64,000 nt of DNA from Limiplasma sp031549415 (lineage in GTDB: Bacteria; Bacillota; Clostridia; Christensenellales; Aristaeellaceae), in NCBI GenBank assembly GCA_031549415.1, contig JAVBPU010000022.1, forward strand, positions 1 through 64,000, given 5' to 3'. Below, piece after piece: positions 16,730-24,238 of this stretch (its first letter is position 1; the number at the start of each line of letters is the position of its first letter). Made by a program: the position numbers and the translations under genes. The notes beneath the pieces were generated by a model. That model did no database searches. It had not been told where the DNA came from and saw nothing but the letters and a program-made list of their open reading frames with translations.

Positions 16730-17275
16730 CTACAGCTTTTCTGCAGTTTTAGCAAAGCGTTCTTCATAGCTTAAAATGGCGTTTTGAATGATGGCGATGG
16801 CTGCCTCTCGGCCCTTCACCTCGTTGACGGCGGTTTCCTTGTTTTCCAGCTCCTTGTACACCCGGAAGAAATGCCGCATTTCCGTGAAGAGGTGGCCCGG
16901 CAGGGTCTCGATGCTGCGGTAGCCATTGTAGGTAGGGTCGCCAAAGGGAATGGCAATGATCTTTTCATCGTTGCGGCCGTTGTCGATCATGCTGATGACG
17001 CCGATGGGGTAGGCCCGCACCAGCACCAGGGGGCTGATGGGCTCGGAACAGAGCACCAGCACGTCCAGCGGGTCAAAGTCGTCCGCGTAGGTGCGGGGGA
17101 TGAAGCCATAGTTGGCCGGATAATGGGTGGAGGTATACAGCACCCGGTCCAGGAGGAGCATGCCGGATTCCTTGTCCAGCTCGTACTTCTTTTTGCTGCC
17201 CTTTTCAATTTCAATCACCGCCAGAAAATCCTCCGGCGTGATCCGCGCGGGGTTGCAATCGTGCCAAATGTTCAT
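16730..17275 (-). CDS. ppa: Inorganic pyrophosphatase, family I
   Basis: Hydrolyses pyrophosphate to phosphate, pulling biosynthetic reactions forward. The 181-residue protein has the family I signatures: EIEKGSKKKYELDKE, YPANYGFIPRT, and the metal-binding acidic cluster DDFDPLDVLVL. ATG 17275 is preferred to the one at 17299 because GGAGG lies seven bases before it. A promoter is seen at 17341-17369. It shares a transcript with the DUF6054 gene. Confidence 0.93.
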   Translation of the reverse strand: MNIWHDCNPARITPEDFLAVIEIEKGSKKKYELDKESGMLLLDRVLYTSTHYPANYGFIPRTYADDFDPLDVLVLCSEPISPLVLVRAYPIGVISMIDNGRNDEKIIAIPFGDPTYNGYRSIETLPGHLFTEMRHFFRVYKELENKETAVNEVKGREAAIAIIQNAILSYEERFAKTAEKL

Positions 17276-17340
17276 GGGCCATCCTCCCCGAGTTTCCATC
17301 CTGCGGAAAACAAATTTTTTGGTCTCCTAAAACATATTTG

Positions 17341-17369
17341 ATTTTACACGAGGAGGCTTCATTTGGCAA
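17341..17369 (-). promoter_or_regulatory. Promoter of ppa
   Basis: On the minus strand TTGCCA (17369-17364) and TAAAAT (17346-17341) are 17 bases apart. Confidence 0.6.
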
Positions 17370-17425
17370 GGGCTTCTGGCTGAAAAAGTCCATTTGATGG
17401 GAAAAGGCATCCCTTTAGCACGGTC

Positions 17426-17499
17426 TGGACCGTGTGAAACGCGGTCCAATTAGGGGTCCAGGGCGAAGCTCTGGCGGTGGCTTGAAGGCGGAGCCTCCA
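17426..17499 (-). repeat. Gene-end repeat cassette, degenerate copy B
   Basis: The first hairpin TGGACCG/CGGTCCA has the conserved loop with GTGAAAC (17426-17448); the second is CCAGGGC-GAA-GCTCTGG (17458-17474); the third stem has decayed (17481-17497). It lies about 110 bases from copy C, in the same orientation. Confidence 0.7.
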
Positions 17500-17605
17500 A
17501 AACGGAATCCTCCAAACCCGAACCCGCCAGCAATCTAAAAAAGGCCTTACGGCCTCGGCTTGCTGAAAAAGCCTTATGATTTAAAAATATTTTTTCACGG
17601 CTGTC

Positions 17606-17684
17606 TTGGACCTTGTGAAACACGATCCAATAAAGGGTTCAGGGCGAAGCCCTGAGCGGGGTTTTAGGGGCGGCAGCCCCTAAA
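17606..17684 (-). repeat. Gene-end repeat cassette, copy C, overlapping a gene end
   Basis: Hairpins around a GTGAAAC loop (17606-17630), TCAGGGC-GAA-GCCCTGA (17639-17655) and TTTAGGGGC-GGCA-GCCCCTAAA (17663-17684). The stop codon and last 14 codons of the hydrogenase protease gene come from this repeat. Confidence 0.8.
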
Positions 17685-18193
17685 CGGACTTTGCCCCCTT
17701 GCCTGCTTTCCTGAAGCAGGTTTTCCAACAACTGGCAAAACCCCTCCACCGCTTCCTCCATTTCGGTGGACATGGGGCCGTCAAAGGCCAGGGTCTTGTA
17801 TTGCAGCCCCAGCAGCACCGCCTGGGTTCCGGTTTCGTGGATCAGGTAATCAATCATCACCTTGATGGGCAGCATGTGGGAGCAAAAGCCGGGGCCGCCC
17901 ACGGTTTCGTGGGGAATGGCCGCCATCTGGCCCGGGGCCGCCCCCACGTCGCAGGCGTCCACCACAATCATCAGCGAGGGGCCAAAGGCCTTGATCTTGC
18001 CGGTGAAGTTCTCCGGGGCGGTTTCCCCGCCACAAAACAGCAGATGGGGGTCCCCCTCAAACCGGGGGGCCAGCCGCTGCACAATGCGCATGCCCGCGCC
18101 GTCGTCCGCCCGCAGGGTGGAGCCTACCCCCAGCACCACCACGTTTTTCGCGCTACGCAGTTTTTCCCGTAGCAGGGCTTCCACGCTGCCCAT
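17639..18193 (-). CDS. [NiFe]-hydrogenase maturation protease (HycI/HyaD type)
   Basis: Endopeptidase that removes the C-terminal tail of the hydrogenase large subunit after nickel insertion. The 184-residue protein has the family motif GVGSTLRADDGAG at about residue 23, the metal-binding Asp in VVDACDVG and His in CSHMLP. It is the last gene of the hydrogenase operon; its ATG lies two bases after the stop of the ferredoxin-like gene, with GAGGAG upstream. The last 14 residues (LGAAAPKTPLRASP) are translated repeat copy C, making it slightly longer than usual. Its likely target is the large subunit at 19501-20706, which ends with the expected tail. Confidence 0.88.
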   Translation of the reverse strand: MGSVEALLREKLRSAKNVVVLGVGSTLRADDGAGMRIVQRLAPRFEGDPHLLFCGGETAPENFTGKIKAFGPSLMIVVDACDVGAAPGQMAAIPHETVGGPGFCSHMLPIKVMIDYLIHETGTQAVLLGLQYKTLAFDGPMSTEMEEAVEGFCQLLENLLQESRQGGKVRLGAAAPKTPLRASP

Positions 18194-18195
18194 GG

Positions 18196-18549
18196 TCAAA
18201 TCTCCTCATCCATGGACGCCTTGTCCCCGGTGGCCAGTTCAAAGCGGTGGGTGCTCCGCAGGGAGTTCTTATTGCAGGAGTCCACGCATTGCCCGCAAAA
18301 GATGCATTTGTCCATCTGCACCCGGCAGCGGAACACCTTCTCCTTGTCCGGCACCGGTTCAATCACAATGGCGTTTGCGGGGCAGACCCGCATGCACAGC
18401 TTGCAGCCTACGCATTTTTCCGGGTCAAAGGCCAGGGCGCCCCGGAAGCGCTCCGGCACCTCCGCCTTGACCTGGGGGTAGAGTACGGTATGGGTCTTTT
18501 TGCCCAGCATGGCCAGCAGGTCCGGGGCCATTTTGCCAAAAACTTTCAT
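18196..18549 (-). CDS. Hydrogenase 2[4Fe-4S] ferredoxin-like subunit (NuoI/EchF type)
   Basis: Electron entry subunit passing electrons from ferredoxin to the small subunit. The 117-residue protein has two cluster motifs, CVGCKLCMRVCP and CIFCGQCVDSCN. It has no membrane segment and would sit on the cytoplasmic face of the complex. It starts two bases after the NuoH-like gene stop. It matches the two-cluster polyferredoxins of energy-converting hydrogenases and Complex I. Confidence 0.9.
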   Translation of the reverse strand: MKVFGKMAPDLLAMLGKKTHTVLYPQVKAEVPERFRGALAFDPEKCVGCKLCMRVCPANAIVIEPVPDKEKVFRCRVQMDKCIFCGQCVDSCNKNSLRSTHRFELATGDKASMDEEI

Positions 18550-18551
18550 GC

Positions 18552-19487
18552 TTAGAGCATTCCTTTCACAACGATGTCCAGCAGAATCTGCCCCAGGGAC
18601 ACGGGCGCCAAAATCTTCCAGCAGAACTCCACCATCTGGTCAATGCGGAACCGGGCAAAGGTGGCCCGCATCAGCGACAGCAAGAAGACGATCACCAGCA
18701 CCTTCACCAGGAACAGCAGGAAGCTGAGGAACGCGCTGCCCGCGAAAAACACCGGGAAGAAGATGGCGGAGATCAGCGCGGCCACCACCACCAGCTCGGA
18801 ATTCAGGGTCATTTTGAACATGGCAAAGAGCCGCCCGCTGTATTCCGTAAAGGTGCCGCCCACAATTTCCGTTTCCGCGTCGGGGATGTCAAAGGGCACC
18901 CGCTCCAGCTTGCCCTGGGCGGAGATGATGCACACAAAGAAGGAGGGCAGGTTCAGCAGCAAAAGCGTGGGATTTTGGTGGTAGAACTGGGACATGGAGC
19001 TGATGGACCAGGTACCCGCCAAAATGGCCGGGGCCAGCAGGGCCATGTAGAAGGGGACCTCGTAAGCAAACAGCTGGGTCATGGCCCGCACCGCGCCGAT
19101 CTGCGCAAACAGCGAGGAGGAATACCACCCGGCCAAGAAGAAGCACAGGGTGGGCACGGTCAAGAAATACATGACCACGATCAAATCGCTGTCAAAGGGC
19201 AACAGCGACTGGGTGGACCAAATGGGCACGTACAGGAAGGCCGCCGTGGTGGCTGCCAGGGCCACCATGGGAATGGCGATGAAGAACCGCTTGTCGGCCT
19301 CCCTGGGGATGATGCTTTCCTTGGCCAGCAGCTTCACAATGTCCGCCAGGGGCTGGTACCAGGGCGGGCCCACGCGGTTTTGCAGCCGGGCGTACAGCTT
19401 CCGGTCGATGTACTCATACACCAAGGAGATGACCCCAAGGAACAGAAAGCCGGGGAAGATGAGGATGTAGAACAGGTCTAGCAGCAC
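18552..19487 (-). CDS. Hydrogenase membrane subunit, NuoH/EchB-like
   Basis: Membrane anchor linking the peripheral redox arm to the ion-pumping arm. The 311-residue protein has about eight membrane segments and the conserved loops EYIDRKLYARLQNRVGP and ERVPFDIPDAETEIVGG, the latter rich in acidic residues as in NuoH. The GTG at 19487 is chosen because AAGGAGG lies eight bases upstream; the upstream extension overlaps the large-subunit gene and has no site. It lies between the large subunit and the ferredoxin-like subunit. Confidence 0.92.
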   Translation of the reverse strand: MLLDLFYILIFPGFLFLGVISLVYEYIDRKLYARLQNRVGPPWYQPLADIVKLLAKESIIPREADKRFFIAIPMVALAATTAAFLYVPIWSTQSLLPFDSDLIVVMYFLTVPTLCFFLAGWYSSSLFAQIGAVRAMTQLFAYEVPFYMALLAPAILAGTWSISSMSQFYHQNPTLLLLNLPSFFVCIISAQGKLERVPFDIPDAETEIVGGTFTEYSGRLFAMFKMTLNSELVVVAALISAIFFPVFFAGSAFLSFLLFLVKVLVIVFLLSLMRATFARFRIDQMVEFCWKILAPVSLGQILLDIVVKGML

Positions 19488-19500
19488 GTGTCCGGCCTCC

Positions 19501-20706
19501 TTATCGGGTTGGAATTTTGGAAAAGTCCAGGCCCCGGGCCCCATACCACTGGGTGGAATAATCCCGCAGGGCCTGCCAGTCAAACCGGCGCTCCTTGCCG
19601 GAGGCCGCGTCCGTCACCCGGATCATGCGGTCCGTGCAGGAGAAGCAGGGGTCAATGGCGGCGATGATGATGGGCACGTCCGCCAGATAGCCGCCGTCAA
19701 TCATATGGGCCACGGCGGCGGAGTTGGCCAAGGTGGGGGCGCGGACCTTTACCCGGTCCGGCTTGTCGGCGCCGTTGGCGCGGGTGTAGTGGAAGTCCTC
19801 TCCACGGGGGGCTTCATAGCGGCTGACGGCTTCCCCAGCAGGGATGCGCACCGGCACCCGGACGGAGAGGGGCCCCTCCGGCATTTGCGCCAGCACCTGG
19901 CGGATGATGCGGTAGCTTTGCAGCAGCTCATGGACCCGCACCACCGTGCGGCCGTACACATCCGCATGGTCGTCGGTGCAGACCTCAAAGTCCAGCTCGT
20001 GATAGATGCCCACGGGGTCGTCCTTGCGCACGTCCCGGGCCACGCCGGAGGCCCGCAGCACAGGCCCGGAGGTGTTAAAGCGCAGGGCGTCCGCCTGGCT
20101 GAGTTTCCCCACGTCCGACAGGCGCAGCACCACGGTTTCCTCATTGAGGATCACGCGGCTGTAGTACAGGGTGCGCTCTTCCAGCTGGTCCACCGCTTCC
20201 AAAATGCGCTCCGTGATCTCCTGGGTGACGTCCCGGCGGACGCCGCCCAGGGTGTTCATGCCGTAGTTGATGCGGTTGCCCGTCACCATTTCCAGAATGT
20301 CCATGACGATCTCCCGGTCCTTCCAGGCGTACATGAACAGCGTCATAAAGCCGATTTCATGGCCCGCGATGCCCAGCCACAGCATGTGGCTGTGGATGCG
20401 CTCCAGCTCGCCAATCAGCGCGCGGATATACTGGGCGCGTTTGGGCACCTCCACCCCCGCCAAATCCTCCACGGTTTGGCAGTAGCAGGTGGAATGGGAA
20501 TGGGAGCAAATGCCGCAAATCCGCTCCAGCAAATACACGTTTTGCAAATAGGTGCGGGACTCCGCCGCCTTTTCCATGCCCCGGTGGTTGTACCCGATGC
20601 ACACCTGGGCAGCGGCCACCCGCTCCCCCTCTAGTAGCAGGGTAAAGCTTTCCGGCTCTTCCAGGGCGGGGTGTTGGGGCCCTAAGGGCACCATGATCTT
20701 TGCCAT
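19501..20706 (-). CDS. Group 4 [NiFe]-hydrogenase large (catalytic) subunit
   Basis: Holds the Ni-Fe site that reduces protons or oxidises H2. The 401-residue protein keeps both cysteine pairs that bind nickel: ERICGICSHSHS near residue 62 and DPCFSCTDR near residue 351. These separate it from Complex I NuoD, which lacks them. About 41 residues follow DPCFSCTDR, the expected tail removed by the protease encoded at the end of the operon. It lies next to NuoC- and NuoH-like genes. Subgroup (4d, 4e or 4g) cannot be fixed by eye. Confidence 0.95.
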   Translation of the reverse strand: MAKIMVPLGPQHPALEEPESFTLLLEGERVAAAQVCIGYNHRGMEKAAESRTYLQNVYLLERICGICSHSHSTCYCQTVEDLAGVEVPKRAQYIRALIGELERIHSHMLWLGIAGHEIGFMTLFMYAWKDREIVMDILEMVTGNRINYGMNTLGGVRRDVTQEITERILEAVDQLEERTLYYSRVILNEETVVLRLSDVGKLSQADALRFNTSGPVLRASGVARDVRKDDPVGIYHELDFEVCTDDHADVYGRTVVRVHELLQSYRIIRQVLAQMPEGPLSVRVPVRIPAGEAVSRYEAPRGEDFHYTRANGADKPDRVKVRAPTLANSAAVAHMIDGGYLADVPIIIAAIDPCFSCTDRMIRVTDAASGKERRFDWQALRDYSTQWYGARGLDFSKIPTR

Positions 20707-20717
20707 AGGCTCGCCTC

Positions 20718-21185
20718 CTACTCGTTTTTGGCCGGTTGTTTCGGCGTCCAGCTTTTGCGCAGGGGGTATTCCCCCTGGGGCCAGTTGTCCGGCAGGGGAT
20801 AGGGCCTCCCCTCGGGCAACCCCTCCACATGAACGCCCAGCAGAGCTTCCAGCTCCTTTTCGTAAAAGGTGGCCCCCTGATAAATGGGCAGAATGCTGGG
20901 AATGGAAACCGGTTCTTCGTAGGGGGCCGTGCGCTTTACGGTCAGCAAAATCCCGTCCGGACGGGCGATGTGGTATAAAAACTCATACTCCGTGCCATTG
21001 TCCAGCCCCGTGATGGTGATGAGATGGGTAAAGCCCAGCTCTTTCTTGCTATAGCGCAGGACCAGGGTCAGCAAATCGCCGGGCACTGGGAAATAGATGC
21101 GGTGGGGCTTTAGCGCGGGCTGCGCCCCCGCCAAAGTGGGGAACTGCTTCACCAGGCTGTCCACTACCTTTTGCTCATTTTCCAT
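20718..21185 (-). CDS. Hydrogenase subunit, NuoC (30 kDa) like
   Basis: Structural partner of the large subunit. The 155-residue protein has the family core FTHLITITGLDNGTEYEFLYH, the segment VSIPSILPIYQGATFYEKEL and the trailing LPDNWPQGEYPLRKSW. It overlaps the small-subunit gene by 11 bases. It has no cofactor ligands, as expected for this subunit. Confidence 0.9.
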   Translation of the reverse strand: MENEQKVVDSLVKQFPTLAGAQPALKPHRIYFPVPGDLLTLVLRYSKKELGFTHLITITGLDNGTEYEFLYHIARPDGILLTVKRTAPYEEPVSIPSILPIYQGATFYEKELEALLGVHVEGLPEGRPYPLPDNWPQGEYPLRKSWTPKQPAKNE

Positions 21186-21621
21186 TTTCGCTTGCCTCCA
21201 ATTTGGACAGCAGTTTTACCACGCCGTCAATGATGGCCTCGGGCTTGGCCGGGCAGCCGGGGATGTACATGTCCACGGGAATGGCCCGGTCCACGCCGCC
21301 TTCAATGCAATAGCAGCCTTCAAACACGCCGCCGGAGCAGGCGCAGGTGCCCGCCGCCAGCACGAATTTGGGCTCCGGCATCTGCTCGTAAATGGTCACC
21401 AGCCGCTCCCGCTGCTGCAGGGTCACCGGGCCGGTGCAAACCAGCACGTCCGCATGCCGGGGCGTGCCCTTTTGCAGCACGCCAAAGCGCTCCATGTCAT
21501 AGCGGGGGGTGAGGGCGCACAGCACCTCAATGTCGCAGGCATTGCACGCGCCGGAGTTGAAATGGATGATCCAGGGGGACTTGCACCGGGCCCAGGTGAT
21601 CAGTTTTTGTATGGTTTTCAT
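21175..21621 (-). CDS. Hydrogenase small subunit, NuoB/EchC-like
   Basis: Carries the proximal [4Fe-4S] cluster beside the Ni-Fe site. The 148-residue protein has the Cys ligands in GACNACDIE, GTCACSGGVF and PGCPAKPE. It lacks the extra clusters of the larger uptake-hydrogenase small subunits, as in other group 4 enzymes. GGAGGTGACGG precedes the ATG. It lies between the NuoA-like and NuoC-like genes. Confidence 0.93.
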   Translation of the reverse strand: MKTIQKLITWARCKSPWIIHFNSGACNACDIEVLCALTPRYDMERFGVLQKGTPRHADVLVCTGPVTLQQRERLVTIYEQMPEPKFVLAAGTCACSGGVFEGCYCIEGGVDRAIPVDMYIPGCPAKPEAIIDGVVKLLSKLEASENGK

Positions 21622-21625
21622 TCCG

Positions 21626-21946
21626 TCACCTCCGCCGCATCACAAACAGGCCCAGGGCTGTCACGCCCAGATAGACCACCATTTGCAGGGACAATCCGCC
21701 GGGGTCCGAGGCCACCACCAGCACGATCACGTGCATGATGGTAAAAAACAAAGCAAACATGAAAAATTCTCCATATTCCGGCTGGGCCTGGTTTTCCTCC
21801 AGGGTTTCGCCGCAGGCATAGGATTGCAGCTTCTTTTCCGTATCCCTTCCCTTGGGGGCCAGCTTGCCGGACACGAAGCTGAGCCCCAGGCAAAGGCCCA
21901 GCAAGATCAGGAACGCCACCGGCGGCATGAGCAGTACATGTTCCAT
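21626..21946 (-). CDS. Hydrogenase membrane subunit, NuoA-like
   Basis: A 106-residue protein with three membrane segments. The loop LQSYACGETLEENQAQPEYG resembles the Cys-containing loop of NuoA (subunit 3), which lies against NuoH in Complex I. The resemblance is weak outside that loop, so the assignment rests partly on position between NuoK-like and NuoB-like genes. AAGGAGG precedes the ATG. Confidence 0.65.
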   Translation of the reverse strand: MEHVLLMPPVAFLILLGLCLGLSFVSGKLAPKGRDTEKKLQSYACGETLEENQAQPEYGEFFMFALFFTIMHVIVLVVASDPGGLSLQMVVYLGVTALGLFVMRRR

Positions 21947-21958
21947 CCGCAGCCCTCC

Positions 21959-22267
21959 TTAGCCTTTCAGGTTGTTCAGCCGGTCGGTACGCAGGGTACC
22001 GTTTTGCCGGTATACGCCAAAGACGATGCCCACGGCAATCACCAGCAGCATCACCTCAATGACGATGATGGTGATGACATAGGACTGGGCCATGGCTAGT
22101 TCCCCGGTCATGTACCCCGCGCCGATGATCAGCAGGGTCATGGCCTTGGTGAGGATTTCCAGGGACAGCAGAATGCGCATCAGGTTCCGGGTCACCACAA
22201 TGCTGTAGATGCCGATGGTGATGATCAGCGCGGCAGCCACCAGAAACAAGGCAAACATAGCGGTCAT
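21959..22267 (-). CDS. Hydrogenase/antiporter membrane subunit, NuoK/MnhC-like
   Basis: A 102-residue protein with three membrane segments. The buried acidic residues of the family are present: Glu in LLSLEILTKA and Glu in ITIIVIEVML. These take part in the ion path between the redox arm and the antiporter-like subunits. The ATG overlaps the preceding stop (ATGA). Confidence 0.88.
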   Translation of the reverse strand: MTAMFALFLVAAALIITIGIYSIVVTRNLMRILLSLEILTKAMTLLIIGAGYMTGELAMAQSYVITIIVIEVMLLVIAVGIVFGVYRQNGTLRTDRLNNLKG

Positions 22268-22776
22268 TTTTCTTCACGCTCCCTTTTAAAGAAGATCAGC
22301 ACCGCGTAAATGCCCACCAGCACGATGATGACCTGGGCCAGCAGGTCCGTTTGCCGCAGGTTCCAGATCATATCCTTCTCCGTGCTATTGGGGTTTACCG
22401 GCATGGGCGTGTGCATCAGCAGCTCCGAAAGATGGGGCCATAAAAAAACCAAGGAGACCGTCAGCACCGCGATGAGCAAAAGGGGCAGGTACCGGAAGCG
22501 CTTGCGGCGGAGCCGCTCCATCTCCTCCGCTTCCTCCTTGGACAGCACCTTGGTCATGCTGATGGCGCTGACAAACACCACCGTAATCAGACCGGCGCAA
22601 ACGGAAAGCTCAAACACCGCCGCCAGATGGGCCCCCATGGCAAACATCAGCACGGAGAGAATGGCGCTGACCAGGGAAAGGCCGATGCAGGCCTTGAGCA
22701 AATCCCGCATCAGCACCACCATCACGGCGGACAGCACAAGCCCCACCAGCAAAATCACCACAAGCGTCAAATTCAT
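22264..22776 (-). CDS. Hydrogenase membrane subunit, NuoJ/MbhD-like
   Basis: A 170-residue protein with about five membrane segments. The segment IGLSLVSAILSVLMFAMGAH, followed by ELSVCAGLITVVFVSAIS, has the layout of NuoJ and of the MbhD/MrpB-type subunits; the two cannot be separated by eye. The ATG at 22776 is chosen since the longer frame runs into the upstream gene; GAAGGTGA lies before it. Confidence 0.75.
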   Translation of the reverse strand: MNLTLVVILLVGLVLSAVMVVLMRDLLKACIGLSLVSAILSVLMFAMGAHLAAVFELSVCAGLITVVFVSAISMTKVLSKEEAEEMERLRRKRFRYLPLLLIAVLTVSLVFLWPHLSELLMHTPMPVNPNSTEKDMIWNLRQTDLLAQVIIVLVGIYAVLIFFKREREEK

Positions 22777-22805
22777 ACAATCACCTTCTCTTCTATCGCA
22801 GCCGG

Positions 22806-24218
22806 TTATAGCATGCCCTTGCTTTTGAGCAGTAGCAACAGCGCGGGGAACAGCAGCCCGGCCCCCACATTGACGGTGGCCAGGGCCACCTCCACAAAGC
22901 GCAGGGGTCCGTGGCATTCCACCACTTCATCAAACCTGGGGTTCAGCTTGCCGTAGAATACCTTCTTTTGCAGCACCAGGAAGTAGGTAAGGGTGAGCAG
23001 GCTGGACGCCAGGGCGGCTAGGGCCAGCCCGCTGGACACTTGCCACACGGCCATGACGATGAGCAGCTTGCTCCAAAACCCGGACAGCGGGGGAATGCCC
23101 GCCATGGACATGAGGCCCAAGATCGAGGTAGTGCTGGTGACGGGCATGCGCTCCGAAAGGCCGCCCATGTCGTCCATGTTACGGGTTTTGGTGGCGTCCA
23201 GGATGGCGGCGGCATCCACAAACAGCAGGGACTTGAAGGTGGCGTGGTTAAAAAAGTGCATCATGGCGCCCACATAACCAAGGGTTGAGCCGGTGGCCAC
23301 CCCCAGCATGATGTAGCCGATCTGGCTGACGCTGGAGAAGGCCAGCATGCGCTTGATGTCGGTTTGGCCCATGGCCCCCAGGGCCCCCACCACGATGGAG
23401 CACAGGCCCAGAATCAGCATCACGTTGCCAATGCGCGGGTCGGAGCCGAACACGTCCCGAAAGAGGCGGATCATGCTGTAGACGCCGGAGACCTTGATGA
23501 CGATGCCCGCCAGCATCACCGACACCGGGGAGGGGGCGCTGGAGTGGGCATCGGGCACCCAGGTATGGAAGGGCACCGTGCCGGACTTGATGCACAGGGC
23601 GGCGGTGTACAGCACCAGGGCCACCGTCAGCATCACGGGGAACTGCCCGTTCTGGGCCTGCACATAGGCTGCCACCCCCGCAAAGGAGGTGCCGCCGGAG
23701 AGCATGAACAGGATGGCCAGGGCCGCCAGCATCATCACCGTAGCAATGGCGCTCATCAAAAAGTACTTAAAAGCGCCTTCCAGCTCGTTGCGCTTGGTGT
23801 TGATGGCAATCAGCAAGAAGGAGGAAGCGCCGGTGACCTCAATGAAGGCGTAGAGGCTGAACAGGTCCCGGACCATGACGATGCCGTTCATGCCCATCAT
23901 CAGCAAAATCACCGCGCCGCCAAAGCTGAACTGGTGGGCCTTGATGATCTCTTCCGCCACCAGCAGCGTCACGCAGGAAATGAGCGCGATGAGGAACAGC
24001 ACCACCGCCGACAGCAGGTCCACGGAGAAGGTGCCAAAGAAGGTGGAGGTCATCACCTGGCCGTAGGTGAAGCAGCGGTAGATGTCAAAGGCAGCCAGCA
24101 GCATTTGGCACACTGAGGCCGTGATGGCGGCAAACAGTGCGCTTCTGCGGTCTATCCAGGTATACAGGTTGAGGGCCACCACGGCCACCAAGGGAATGGC
24201 GATAAAGAGAATTGGCAT
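22806..24218 (-). CDS. Antiporter-like membrane subunit (NuoN/MrpD type)
   Basis: A 470-residue protein with about 13-14 membrane segments, one of three antiporter-like subunits. Key residues of the proton-translocating module are visible: Glu in YAFIEVTGASS, Lys in CIKSGTVPFHTWVPDAH, Lys in GIVIKVSGVYS and Lys in GFWSKLLIV. ATG 24218 has AGGAGG just upstream. It follows the NuoL-like gene by 20 bases. Confidence 0.9.
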   Translation of the reverse strand: MPILFIAIPLVAVVALNLYTWIDRRSALFAAITASVCQMLLAAFDIYRCFTYGQVMTSTFFGTFSVDLLSAVVLFLIALISCVTLLVAEEIIKAHQFSFGGAVILLMMGMNGIVMVRDLFSLYAFIEVTGASSFLLIAINTKRNELEGAFKYFLMSAIATVMMLAALAILFMLSGGTSFAGVAAYVQAQNGQFPVMLTVALVLYTAALCIKSGTVPFHTWVPDAHSSAPSPVSVMLAGIVIKVSGVYSMIRLFRDVFGSDPRIGNVMLILGLCSIVVGALGAMGQTDIKRMLAFSSVSQIGYIMLGVATGSTLGYVGAMMHFFNHATFKSLLFVDAAAILDATKTRNMDDMGGLSERMPVTSTTSILGLMSMAGIPPLSGFWSKLLIVMAVWQVSSGLALAALASSLLTLTYFLVLQKKVFYGKLNPRFDEVVECHGPLRFVEVALATVNVGAGLLFPALLLLLKSKGML

Positions 24219-24238
24219 GGGTCCACCTCCTGTATGGG

